A stretch of 64,000 nucleotides of DNA from Hericium rajendrae. Taxonomy: Eukaryota > Basidiomycota > Agaricomycetes > Russulales > Hericiaceae. The stretch spans positions 4,346,501 through 4,410,500 of the forward strand of contig CM065879.1 in assembly GCA_033439255.1 (NCBI GenBank). The letters run 5' to 3'. Made by a program: the position numbers and the translations under genes. Under the pieces are notes generated by a model. That model saw only the letters and a program-made list of their open reading frames with translations. It had not been told where the DNA came from and searched no databases. How positions within the stretch are numbered: the stretch's first letter is position 1; each line of letters starts with the position of its first letter. Shown here piece by piece: positions 43,240 to 53,759 of this stretch.

Positions 43240-44590
43240 CAGGACGAGCGCCGAATCCTTTCGACGACTCGTTTCCTACAAGAACGATAGTTGGATGTCT
43301 TCCCAGGTCCTGAAAACGGTCGATAGAGCGTAGCCGCTAATGTAAGTCCATAATTAGCGAAGGGAAAGTCATACTGTAGATGAGACGGACCTCTCTTCTC
43401 CTTGTCAAGAATATGGATGGCAGGCTTCGAGCGAGAAAGCATGCAGCGAACGCTTTCATATCCGGGTGACTGATCCTCACCCTTAAACACCACGACCAAA
43501 TGTCAGTTCGTGAAAGGAAGACATGGATTTCACGTACGAAGGACGGATAGGTTGGGGGCCTTCGTAAAATATCGCTATATCCACAGCTGATTCCCAACGT
43601 GCGACACGGGTAATCTTCTGCGTTAAAGAAGCACCTAGAACATAATCAAGGACGGCCATCGCACTATCTGGCTGCAGACAGAATAACATGAGGAAAGAGG
43701 ATTCGGGATTAAAAGCAGGTCTGACTTACCGCAGATGGTCTCGCCGGAGACTCGTCCTCGCTATCTTGTCCAAGGTTCAGAAGTTTCCCGAGCTGGAATG
43801 GCTTGCGCCTCTTGGCACGGAAACCGCGCAGAAAGACGCATTGATTCTTGTCGTCTTCAGCATATTCCGTTCCAGATGAAGACTGGCGTGGGCCGTGAAT
43901 TTTGAGGAGGGACGGAGAGCGTGCGGCCATGGACAGCTGAATCTTTCTATTATGTGGCGTGAATATCACCGGAATCCATGAGGAAGTGAGGTCGCGACCA
44001 GTGACAAGAAGAATGTCTTTTATGTCAATACCAAAGCCTTTAGACTGGGTAAACGCCAGCCAAGAATCACAGTTTGCAACGATGTAATTCAAGAATATTT
44101 TTTCGTCGATGACGTCTTCACCCGAAGCGCCTTGTGGGAGTACGATGCCCGCGCCTTGTGGTCTTTTCGGATACATAAACCGATCACCGAATCGCCGTCG
44201 GAAGGCCTAAAATCAAAAATAATTCTGTCAGAAAGAGCTGACTTCAATCGTTTGGACGGACTTACCATCCCTCCTTGACGGGACCATCTTCCGTGACAAG
44301 AACACCCTGAGAAGTGAGGATTCCGCTGGATAATTCCCGGGCGCAAACTGCTGGCTCCTGTAGAACAACTCTCTGAAACCTTTCAGGAACGCCATCGGTG
44401 TGTGACGGATCATCAGGAGCTAGCAAGATGTTGAAGATGCGGATGAAGTGAGGCGTTGTCGTGGAGGAAGCCCACATCGCCCACTTCCACTCTCCGATAG
44501 GTATCTCCGGGAACGAAGTCCACAACGGAAATCCATGTCCAAGCAAGCGAAGTTCATCTCTATAAATTTCGTGGACTTGTCAAGCAGGAT
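43240..44590 (-). pseudogene. NCDSW-family gene, copy C, most diverged and degraded
   Basis: On the minus strand: an N-terminal exon (about 44580-44272) with EIYRDELRLLGHGFPLW, VEVGDVGFLHDNASLH and RIFNILLAPDDPSHTDGV, which lie in different frames, so at least two small indels flank the GDVGF block. A second exon (44219-43731) carries MYPKRPQGAGIVLP, VANCDSWLAFTQSKGFGI, DILLVTGRDLTSSWIPVIF and NQCVFLRGFRAKRRKPF. Then come PDSAMAVLDYVLG, SAVDIAIFYEGPQP and GYESVRCMLSRSKP in smaller exons down to about 43400. It is the third tandem member but too diverged to belong to the recent block duplication. Confidence 0.65.
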
Positions 44591-45236
44591 GGAGTTGCAG
44601 GTGCGCTTGAAGTATCGTGGCGAGACATTGGGAACACAGAATCGAGTTTCTAAAATCAAGAATTTCAGTAGGTTTCTCAAATATCAGGGAAGTCCAAGGG
44701 TAAGCCAAAGATGACGAGCAGGTTTGCGTAGACCTGGAGCGACGCCGAAAGTCGAAAGGCTCGAGGGTGGCACAGATGTCCAAAAGTGTCCAGGCGGAAA
44801 ATCAGGGTAAATCGGCGTTGTTACGAAAAAGCGAGATTGACCGTTCTTAACGGCAGCGTCCCCAGGATTTGTTCAGTTTGTTGCAATTTTCTGACGAATA
44901 GAGGACTGAGTTGTGATGGGTATGAGTTGAAGAGGACACAGTGCTTATAGTCACCATGGCAGTACTTGTTTTCGTTCCTGTTAAGCCAGTGTCAAGCCGC
45001 GCTTTGAGTCTGACGCGGCCCATAGCGGCCCGCCTTATATTCGCCTGTTGCTTCAGGGCCTCAGTCAACTTCGGCTTCCAGGACAATTCTGTCAACATAC
45101 TTGTCAGTGCGACTGTCGATGGGACACTAACTACAGACGATAACAGTCAATCGTTGTTCTCGGATGTTCCACGCTGGAAGACACTCGGCGCTGTTGAACT
45201 CGACGCGGATTCGTATCTCTGCGAAGATCGGTCGGA
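44591..45236. other. Intergenic between NCDSW copy C and the RRM gene
   Basis: No supported gene; contains the probable promoter of the gene at 45237. Confidence 0.45.
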
Positions 45237-46632
45237 ATGATTGGATACAGAGGCTTGTTTCGACCGCCTCTGTAGGGCGTGCGATGTACATGTACTATTC
45301 CTTGTTTCTCAAAGTCCTAATTGCTTACACGAGACTGCAGCATCGCCTTCAAACACACAGTCACGACGAACACACGCCCAGTCCCCGAATCACAGAGCAG
45401 CCTCCTAATCCCCCCTTCGACCTACACCCGTTCCTATTCCACGCGCGCCGAGCGCCGCAAAGCCTACGTCGCCCCCCTCCGCGCCAAAAAGGCCGCCCGC
45501 GCCGACATTTCCGACGCAGCCTACCGCGCCCGGCGCCTCGCCGACGACTTCTGGCCCACGCCCGAGCCGCGCTACACGCGCACGCTGCACGTCGGCAACC
45601 TCCCACCCGGCACGACGGCGCTGCAGCTCGAGGGCCTTTTCCCCGCCGTCGAGCGCGCGCAGCTCTTCAGGCAGTGCGCGGACGTCCTGTTCACGAGTGC
45701 GGCGGCTGCGCGCGAGGTGCTGCTGCGCCATATCGACACGCCATGGCATCTGTGGCCGTCGACGCTGATCCTACACCGGCCGGTCGAGGGCGTGCACATG
45801 CAGAAGGCCGAGCAGGGGGCTGGGAATCGCGCGGGACCGTGCCGGGTATTGCGCTGTTGTACGTATATGGGTTTGGGGAGAGGACAACGAAGGAAGATCT
45901 CGAGACGCTATTTCACCGATACGGACCCGTGCTCGCGCTCCGGATATGTACGTCGATTTACTCCGACTCGCTGCTGTGTTGGTCTCAAATTGGGTGCAGC
46001 GAACAAGCACGGATGGGCCGAGGTCGCGTACCGCGCGGACCAGGTCCACGTCGACCGCATCGTGCGCGGCAACCTCGCGCAGCCGCTCGTTGTCCGCGGC
46101 GGGATACTGACCATCGAGCGGCGTACCTTCCTGGGCGATTCATGGGTTCCGATCCCCGTTCGTGTCTTCCTCGTTTGCATATCACCATTTACTCAATCAC
46201 AGCTAGGCTGACCTCGACGTGCACGTGCCTTCGCACATCGAAGAAGGCGCATCGCTCAACCAGGCGCCTGACGAGATCGAGGAGGGCGAGCGCGCCCGAA
46301 CACAGGCACACGAGGATCCAGAGTTGCAGGCGAAGCTGGAGGAACGGCGTAAAGGCCGGCTCGCGAAGAGGAAGATGGAGGATGAAGAGGCTGCCGCTGC
46401 CGCGCGGCGGCGCGCACCGCAGCGCACAGTCGAGCATGTGAGGCATGAGTGGCTGATGAGTTTAGATGGCAAGGCTGGCGAGTCAGACTGGGGAGAGAGG
46501 CAGGGTGACGCGCCCGGAGAGGCAGACTGGGAAGAGAGCCAGGGCGACGCGCCCGGAGACGAAACTGATGGAGAGGCGAAACCAGCGCGGAAAACGTTGA
46601 AACCGTTGACGGAGCGATTCGGACCGCCTTGA
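45237..46632 (+). CDS. Two-RRM RNA-binding protein, probably mitochondrial, one frame break
   Basis: Exons 45237-45271, 45341-45947, 46000-46157 and 46207-46632 give about 407 residues. The N-terminus (MIGYRGLFRPPLIAFKHTVT ... TYTRSYSTRAERRK) is basic, Ser/Arg-rich and lacks acids, like a mitochondrial presequence. RRM1 starts RTLHVGNLPPGTTALQLEGLF. RRM2 starts LLYVYGFGERTTKEDLETLF and continues ALRISNKHGWAEVAYRA. The C-terminus is charged coiled-coil-like (AKLEERRKGRLAKRKMEDEE) plus a duplicated DW.E.QGDAPG motif (46489-46560). Between the RRMs (45828-45836, cgcgcg) the frame changes by two bases with no intron possible, so a CG dinucleotide may be extra. Role: binding of RNA, perhaps mitochondrial mRNA; the target is unknown. 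Confidence 0.75.
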
Positions 46633-46740
46633 CTTACAGAATGCGTAGTGCGCGTCGTGTGCTACCGCACAATTCCCAACTCAGACCACCAATCACGCAG
46701 CTATCTAACATTCTATGCATGTCTAATACCGCGTACAATA

Positions 46741-48406
46741 TTACGGCTCAAAATCAGATGTATGGTGGTCCCAAGGCTGGACACTCATCATCAGTGCTCC
46801 GTCGAGAATGCACTTGTGGAAACAGATCGTACCTTTCCTAAATACGTCCGACGCGAACTCGACGACGAGCAGTAGCACGCCGCCGCCGGGAGCGAGTCGA
46901 AGCACCTTCGGGACGAAGCCCTTGTACAGCGCTTTGGGGCCCTCTTCGCGGAAGATCGTTACGAGGCTGGTATGCGAAAGACGTGAGCGTGTATGCGCAT
47001 AGCTGAAAGAAAATATGAGATTACGCACGCAGGGTATGTCCAGTTGTATTTGGGTATGACGCCGGGGACCTTAGCGGTGCCTTGGATGCGGGATTTCACG
47101 ACCTGATTGAAATCAGTGACGATCAGTTCAGCCTGAACGCAATCGGACGGCCGTACGTCAAATCTGGATGCACATGTTAGAAGGGCTCAGGCTGGGAACA
47201 GGTGGGAGTCACGTACGGTGTGTTGATAGCCGTTCCGATGAAGCCACCAATAGAGCCAGACAAGAAATTGTTGAAAAGCTCTCCTGATTGCGACTGCATG
47301 CGGAGCAAATCTCAGAATCGCAATGGATGGATATGTGGTAGACTTACTTCCGTCTTGGGCATCAACGCCTTAACTTGGTGGATAGAGCCGAAGTAGCCTC
47401 CGTTCCACCAGACGTGTCTTGCCGCCAAAAACATGTTAGCGAACAGATTTAAGCACCTATTTGTGCAGTGTTTACCGCCATAATGTCGCCTCCATGCCTG
47501 CGTACAGCCCCAAGAGACCATCGTTCCTCACAATTTGGCGCACGACGTCCAGGGGACCGGCGAATGTGCTGGACTTGTCCTGCAGCCTACACGACAAACA
47601 AAAAGTACACAATGATCCATGGAGGAACAGGAAGAGGACACACTTGATCTTGACAAGCTCGAACGGCACGACGACGAAACTCTCAGTTGCACCGGCACTG
47701 CAGCCGGTGACAATGGAGAGCTTCTGCGACATCGTGTCTTCACCGGCCATCTTTTTGAACGTCTTGCCCCAGAAATCGTTTGCGGCGCTGACATGAACAT
47801 AAAGGTGAGAGTCTGCTGGGTATGTAGACGACTATTTAGATGGCCGTACAATTTAGTCGCGCGCTTTGGCGCCTCCATGAGGAGAGGCGGGACAAGGCCT
47901 TGCACGGAGTTTGGTGACTGGGGAGTAAGACGGCGATAGTGCGGTCTCCTTACCTCGGTATAATCGCCCGAATCTAAAAAAAAACATGATGAATATCTGC
48001 ACTGGATAATGCGCAGCAAAGTTGTATGAACTTACCCTTCCTCTCGGATGATGGTCTTGAAAGACCCGACCAAGCTCATTGAGGTCTTACCAGTCGCGAG
48101 TTGCATACGGGTTTTCACCTAATTCAGACATCATCAAGTCTATATTCAAGCCAAGGACGCGAATAGAGGGATACGCACAACATCTAGACCACGCGAGCAC
48201 CTCTATCGACATCGCTCTCATTCAGACGCGTAAATTTCAGCTCACCGAGGGGATAGAATGTCAGAATTTCCGAGATACCCGCAATGGCACCAGCCGTAAA
48301 GGTCACCGCGAACGGCAGAGCTGTTGTCAGACTTCTCGTTAGCGTCTCCCCACACTACCCCATGGCGACCGTCACACGAGCACTTACGTTTCCTTTGCCC
48401 AGACAT
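46741..48406 (-). CDS. ODC1: Mitochondrial 2-oxodicarboxylate carrier, 13 exons with two micro-exons
   Basis: Exons 48406-48388, 48320-48246, 48183-48179 (5 nt), 48118-48036, 47973-47954, 47898-47850, 47787-47644, 47586-47476, 47417-47348, 47293-47217, 47163-47157 (7 nt), 47102-47029 and 46966-46741 keep one frame throughout (319 residues). The three mitochondrial-carrier repeats are visible with signatures PLDVVKTRMQ, PFELVKI and PFDVVKSRIQ, and GRLYRGLVPPLLMEAPKRAT plus ALYKGFVPKVLRLAPGGGV are typical of Odc1/Odc2. It exchanges 2-oxoadipate, 2-oxoglutarate and related acids across the inner membrane, linking lysine metabolism and the TCA cycle. Both micro-exons fall inside the first and third signature motifs. 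The C-terminus may be shorter if a donor near 46829 is used. Confidence 0.9.
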
Positions 48407-48940
48407 CTTAGCAGTGTTGAGAAGTTATCGCGTCGAAGAAATAAAGGAGAGAGTAGTTCTGCGTGATCAGAACGCAGAAAGCAAGCTCAACACGCGCACA
48501 AAGAGTTGGGGTAAGGTACAAACTGCGTTTGGCTGCAGCAAGAGTCACTTTCACTCGCACATCATCTTGACTGCATAACGGCGGGCCTGTAAACCGGTCC
48601 GACCGTGACTCCCCGTGATGCTGTGATGAACGTGACAGAAATATTCCCTCGTGGACGCCGCGATCGTAGCGGTGCAAGCACCAGTTCCCATTCTCTCGAT
48701 GGCACACTGAAATTAATTATTGTAATTCATTCGGGGGTTATAATGTAAGGTATAAGCATGCAAGGAATGAAATCACATATCCAAACCAGTAGTATCAATT
48801 ATCAGGTATATAAGCAACAAATTGATGTCCAAGTCTATTTCAACCAATCCGTCTATATAAGATATGTCTGCGAATGAAAGATTTCAGAATAATTATCATC
48901 TCTGGAATATAAAATGATAAACATACAGACCTGTGAATCC
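48407..48940. other. Intergenic
   Basis: AT-rich; no gene seen. Contains the carrier gene's 5' region and the 3' flank of the next minus-strand gene. Confidence 0.5.
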
Positions 48941-49668
48941 TTATTTGTCATCCACCCAAATCAGCTTGGCTTCGATCACGTCCTGTCCTCTGATGCTTGA
49001 GGCCACTGGCATATTAGAAGAGGATCGACGGCAATAGAGGAATGAGCGGATCTCCGATGGAACAACTTGTCTGAGGAACAAATTGTACCAGACACGAATA
49101 CGATCCAGCCACGAATGCTTGTACACGCCTTCATGTACAATCAATCGCCTCACATCCCATTGAGTTGTGGTCTCCAACTTGAATACTGCCCATTCCTTTT
49201 CTATACCCACTCTGTACTTGACTATCCCCTTTATCTCTCGGCCACTCAACCGCTCCACATCGACCAGATGAATACGATCGCCTACACCAAGTTGCTTATG
49301 TCCATTTGTATCACGTACAATCCACACGTGAGACCGATTGGAAGACAAAACCAATGGATATGGCTGCAGGGGCTCAGACGATGCATGGATAGAAGGGCTT
49401 AATGTTTCTCTATTTGAACAGGTGTCTAACTTCAGCTTATGACAACATGAAATGCACAAGTTACTCACACATTTTCGCTACTTCCAGTAATCACAGAATC
49501 TGGAGCCTCCAGCGAATCATCTTGAACAGAAGTGTCGATAGTCATGATACCAAACTCCTCTTCTATATGTTCAAAGGCTGCATCCAGATTCAAAATAGGA
49601 GGATTTGTAATAGATGGACGTGTTGGAGAAAGGACAGAATCAGAGTCCTCAGGAAAAATAACAGACAT
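48941..49668 (-). CDS. Hypothetical protein, two exons
   Basis: Exons 49668-49469 and 49409-48941 with a 59-nt intron (GTGAGT...ATAG, phase 2) give 222 residues. The N-terminal third is acidic and Ser/Thr-rich (MSVIFPEDSDSVLSPTRPSI). The C-terminal part has a compact beta-rich stretch: HVWIVRDTNGHKQLGVGDRI, HLVDVERLSGREIKGIVKYR, WAVFKLETTTQWDVRRLIVH. It is reminiscent of a small SH3-like barrel, but no family is recognised. The frame is open upstream to 49767 with an earlier ATG. Codon use is AT-richer than in the neighbouring housekeeping genes. Confidence 0.6.
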
Positions 49669-50170
49669 GACGTCTAGGTTAAAGGAGTGGTGGAAGTTGA
49701 AGACGAGTGGCACTGAAAATACTGCATTATATAACTCAACTCTGCTGCTGTACCTGCATATTTCCACATCTCAAGATATTCTATGACTCGTTCATTATCA
49801 TTACCAATTTGTGATATTACATATGAGAATTTGAATAACTATACAGTCTTGTAGCCAGTGACTACTCAAAGTATTCATGCTGTTGCAAGTGACTCGTTTT
49901 ATGAGTAATTGATTATTATATCAGAGAAATATTCTCATAGGAGTCATTATCAAACAATCTCGGTTTCCTATCCTCTCCAATCATTTCCATTGGTTCCATG
50001 TGAAATGCTTACCTGGACAATACTATTTGAGCCTTTGTGTGATCATACAGGCTTGTTTCCAGAAGTCGTATTCTGACAAAGTCACATCATACACTGAAGG
50101 AGTGTGGGGATACCTCCTAGCATGTTGTGCTATTTTGTTCTATCTGGCGGTGATGGTTAAGACCGAACAA
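49669..50170. other. AT-rich intergenic
   Basis: No gene or repeat recognised. Confidence 0.5.
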
Positions 50171-50848
50171 TAGGGGGTTCAAACCTTCCGAAGGTAAATC
50201 CGAAGGTCGAAGCCGAAGGTCGACTCGAAGGTCCTGTGGCGTAGTGCCACCATTCGGTGACTTGTCGTGACCGAGCGTTACGAATGTGACCATCTCGGCT
50301 TTGCGGGATTTTGCCATTGCCGCACACGATGGGAATAGGTGGCTCGTCGCTGTCCCGGACAGCAAGCTCAGTTTGTTTGACTTTTAACTTGTATCTCTTG
50401 ACAAATATCATATTTTTCAATAGCTAAGGATTTATCCATCCATGGGAAGAGCATTAGCACCGTTGTGCTTAGCAACTCAACTGGTTATAAGCATGCCTGA
50501 TTTTGTTATTCTTATGGCAATAAATATTTGTCCTCATGTTGGATAGAGCCAGAACTTCAGAATAATGTAACTGGTACACACTAAAACGGATACTTGACAA
50601 TGCGCTCGAGAAAACATAACTCGTTGACGAGGCGGGTGCCCCGACGGCGGGGAGCGATGAGCGCGAGCTGGTCGACGCTGTGGCGCACGACTTGCAAATG
50701 CTTGCAGAACGATGCTCGGGCCGGGGGGTGACAAGGCCGGCGACATTATGTAAAAACAGGCGCCCGTCATGCCTTCAGCCACAGGACCTTCGAGTTGACC
50801 TTCGGCTTTGACCCTCGGATTCACCTTCGGAAGGTTTGAACTCCCCTA
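50171..50848. mobile_element. MITE with about 65-bp inverted ends and TA flanks
   Basis: Left end TAGGGGGTTCAAACCTTCC (50171 on) and right end, reversed, TAGGGGAGTTCAAACCTTCC (50848 back) match for about 65 bp, including repeated CCGAAGGT/GAAGGTC blocks and CGAAGGTCCTGTGGC. A TA dinucleotide abuts both ends. The 550-bp interior has no gene. Size, inverted ends and TA target suit a non-autonomous Tc1/mariner-type MITE. The ends do not match the 20-kb transposon. Confidence 0.8.
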
Positions 50849-51270
50849 GTGTGTACTGCGTCATTTTATCTCACGGCCATTTGCTGAACGATAGGCTTCG
50901 CTATGGACATTATTCTTAGAGATCATAGTTTACCGAAGACATCAATTCCATCAGCCATGTCCTACCGCAGCTACAAGCTGCACGAATTGGTGAGCGGTGA
51001 CGAAAATCCGGATGGCGTGCCCGTTCAAAATCTAGATGCCATCGTGCTCTGCTTAAGGGACCTATTTTACATGATTTTCCCGATCGTGGCATCGCTGTGA
51101 TGCCAGAAGCGGACCGAATATCCTGATTCCTCACCCTGTCTTAGTTTCTCGTCTCTCCTACATCCATGAGGCAACTGATACACCAACGGGAAGAACTCTG
51201 CTAAACAATTCATTGTTGGTACTACAGACACATCGCATGTCGGAAATGGCTATGAGTATTGACTATTGCT
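50849..51270. other. Intergenic
   Basis: No supported gene; 3' flank of the RING-protein gene. Confidence 0.5.
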
Positions 51271-52066
51271 TCACGAACGGCCCCGACGACCCTGGCGCCC
51301 ATTCCGCACAGTATTCGTATCGTAGTATCGGTTCCAGATCTGGTCATCGTAATCAAACCACGTACGGTGGTTCCACGGGCCATTGTGGAGAATATCGTAT
51401 GCTGTAAGCACGAGTCGACGAACAAAGAGACTATACTGCGGGCGCTGCTCGGATGTTTCGCGGCAGATGGGACACACACACCGCTCCTCGGATGACAAGT
51501 GATCGGCAATGCACTCTTCACAAGCAGCATGACCACACTGGAGACTGTAGAACCAGTTAGTACATACGATAGAGGATGTAGAGTAAGCAAGACATATGTC
51601 CACGGTCGGTCGAGCATCTCCTCGCAGAACGGACATGTGCATTGGTCACGGAAGACGCTCCAGATCTACCAATGATGCATGTCAACTTCATCACATAGTA
51701 AATGAATCTAAGTGTATACATACAGTTCTGAAGCGACGATGCCGCTCTTTCATCCACTGATTTTCTTCGCGAAGGTGGCGCACTCGCGACCTCCACAGAT
51801 TCCGCTCCTGGAGGACATCCAGTGTCAGCTTGAACATGATATAACCTAGACTATAAGAACACACGTACAACAAATAGATCGCGGATCCGGTCCTCGAGTT
51901 GTATGTCCTTGAAGTCAGTCGCGCTCAACATTTCCCGCAATTCTGCGTGGTCATCTTCGTCCATGTTTGCTGACGCTTCGCTCTCGCTAGCCATGTAGTC
52001 CGTGTCATCTGCTTGCATCGCCAGGAATGCGACACAAGCAATTGGATGGGCGAATAGGCGATGCAT
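51271..52066 (-). CDS. RING-finger protein, probable E3 ubiquitin ligase
   Basis: Exons 52066-51869, 51828-51724, 51665-51594 and 51537-51271 (all phase 0) give 213 residues. An acidic N-terminus is followed by a coiled-coil segment (LTLDVLQERNLWRSRVRHLR then EENQWMKERHRRFRT) and a C3HC4 RING: CPFC, then CGHAACEEC, then CPIC, with canonical spacings. The intron before CGH has a textbook ACTAAC branch site. The Arg/Asp-rich C-terminus (IWNRYYDTNTVRNGRQGRRG) is unstructured. The coiled coil plus RING order is common in E3 ligases that dimerise; the substrate is unknown. Confidence 0.8.
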
Positions 52067-53247
52067 CTCAAAGTCTACACTCCCTCTCTTTTATAGGACA
52101 CGCGTATATTATTGTAGCGGGACGTATCCATTCGAGTTCTTTCCATCAATAAAAAAAAGGATGATAGAACTACTAATATTCTGCTCACCTGGTAATCTTC
52201 ACATTTATTTTGACCCAATCAGAATCGTGATCAACCCTTTCTTGTCTAGTTGTGGACCTACATCCCAGTCTGTCCAATTGCAAATTACCCCACGCTGGAT
52301 GTCATCGAATCGACACGATCGGATACGCCATTTAGTATGCCTGTATACCTCGATAAGCCAGATCTACCCCGTACTATGACCCACTTACCAATTACTATTG
52401 TTCCGTGTGGCGTCGTCCCTCTAAATCAGTGCATCGCATGCGAGCGGATACATTCTGATCGTACTTGTATGTAAAGCCGTCAGATACCTGGTCATTCAAT
52501 ATTCACAAGTACAATCTCACCTTCTATATGATTTCCCGGTCCAGGCGATCGACGACTCTACATCTGTCCTGTTGTGCCTCGACCAACCCCATGACCTTAG
52601 CGCCAAGCAATTCAACATATCTGTTCGGTCATATTCTGATTGCTTCATCGCCAGATGCAAATCGAGAGATCTGTACCTGATCGCGCGACAATCATACGGT
52701 GAAAGATATCGGGCACCCTCGTGTTACCAGAATTTTATCCAGCGGATTCTGTTTTCGATGGAGTTAAGATCGCTATCAGTTCATCGCATCTGTCCCTGCT
52801 GTGACAAACGGCTGTTTTGAACGAACGGCCACAAGAAAGAGTAGCAAACATATTTACCGGCTTGTGTTACCCCCGAACAACCCATGCATGTATGGATATC
52901 AGATGCATCGTGGACGCGCGCGTGCGACGGAAATCATCGAATCCTGACGGAAGCCCTAACGTCCGGCGCTCGATCCTGACGCCTAGTGTCAGAATTTGAT
53001 GAGAGCACGGACGAGAGCTAGAATCGGCCGACCATATTACAATCAACCGACATAGCGTGAAAAGGACACATGGCGGACGCTACCTGCACATCGTGCCCCA
53101 TAGAACTACCGAAACAGCTGCAAACAGGCGGAACAGCACAGGAAGGGCACGATCAACGAGTCTGATACAGCAACAACAGCGTAATGCATTGATCAGAGTG
53201 AAATAGCATCTGTCGTGCGCGCTATGGTGAAGGGACAGTAAAAGAGT
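52067..53247. other. Intergenic, no gene recognised
   Basis: Short frames only, none with a domain or splice support. Confidence 0.45.
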
Positions 53248-53673
53248 TTACAAGTCAATATCTTGCCCACCTACATGTGCCACAAATCCGAGCGGAGTGT
53301 GTAATTCGAAGGGTGGACCACCCAGAAATTCTGTCGCCGCTTGCAAACCAATTCGAGCTAGAGTGACGGTTTGCGGCATGCAATGACTAATCTGTTTATG
53401 TACAAAACGAAGAGAGTCCACCTGAAGGCTTTGTAGCAGACGATGCCAAAGGATGCGCGTCGTTCTGTGAATGATTGTAAAGAAGGTATGTACAGCTTGA
53501 AACATTTTCAAAGACCGCGTCCGTCGGCCAGACGATTGATTTGTGACGAGCACTACCATACTCCGCACACCCAATGCACACCTGAACATATTCGAGACAT
53601 GTCTCACAGACAGGACCTCGACGTTGATACACTGATGCACAAAGCTAATGGAAGCACGATCCTGCATAGTCAA
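53248..53673 (-). CDS. Doubtful small gene with Cys pairs
   Basis: The 3' end is an open frame ending TEFLGGPPFELHTPLGFVAH at 53248. Upstream, another frame shows PVCETCLEYVQVCIGCAEYG, two CxxC pairs like a zinc ribbon, between about 53632 and 53500. A splice across 53488-53458 is needed to join them and is shorter than usual. It could be a small zinc-binding protein related to the RING gene region, or a remnant. Confidence 0.3.
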   Translation of the reverse strand: MTMQDRASISFVHQCINVEVLSVRHVSNMFRCALGVRSMVVLVTNQSSGRRTRSLKMFQAVHTFFTIIHRTTRILWHRLLQSLQVDSLRFVHKQISHCMPQTVTLARIGLQAATEFLGGPPFELHTPLGFVAHVGGQDIDL

Positions 53674-53759
53674 TGTAGATCACCACTTTGATTCAAGCAC
53701 TACACCAACAGTTATCGTCAACCAAATCTTTGCCCTAAGCCTAAGAGCCATTGCATCCA

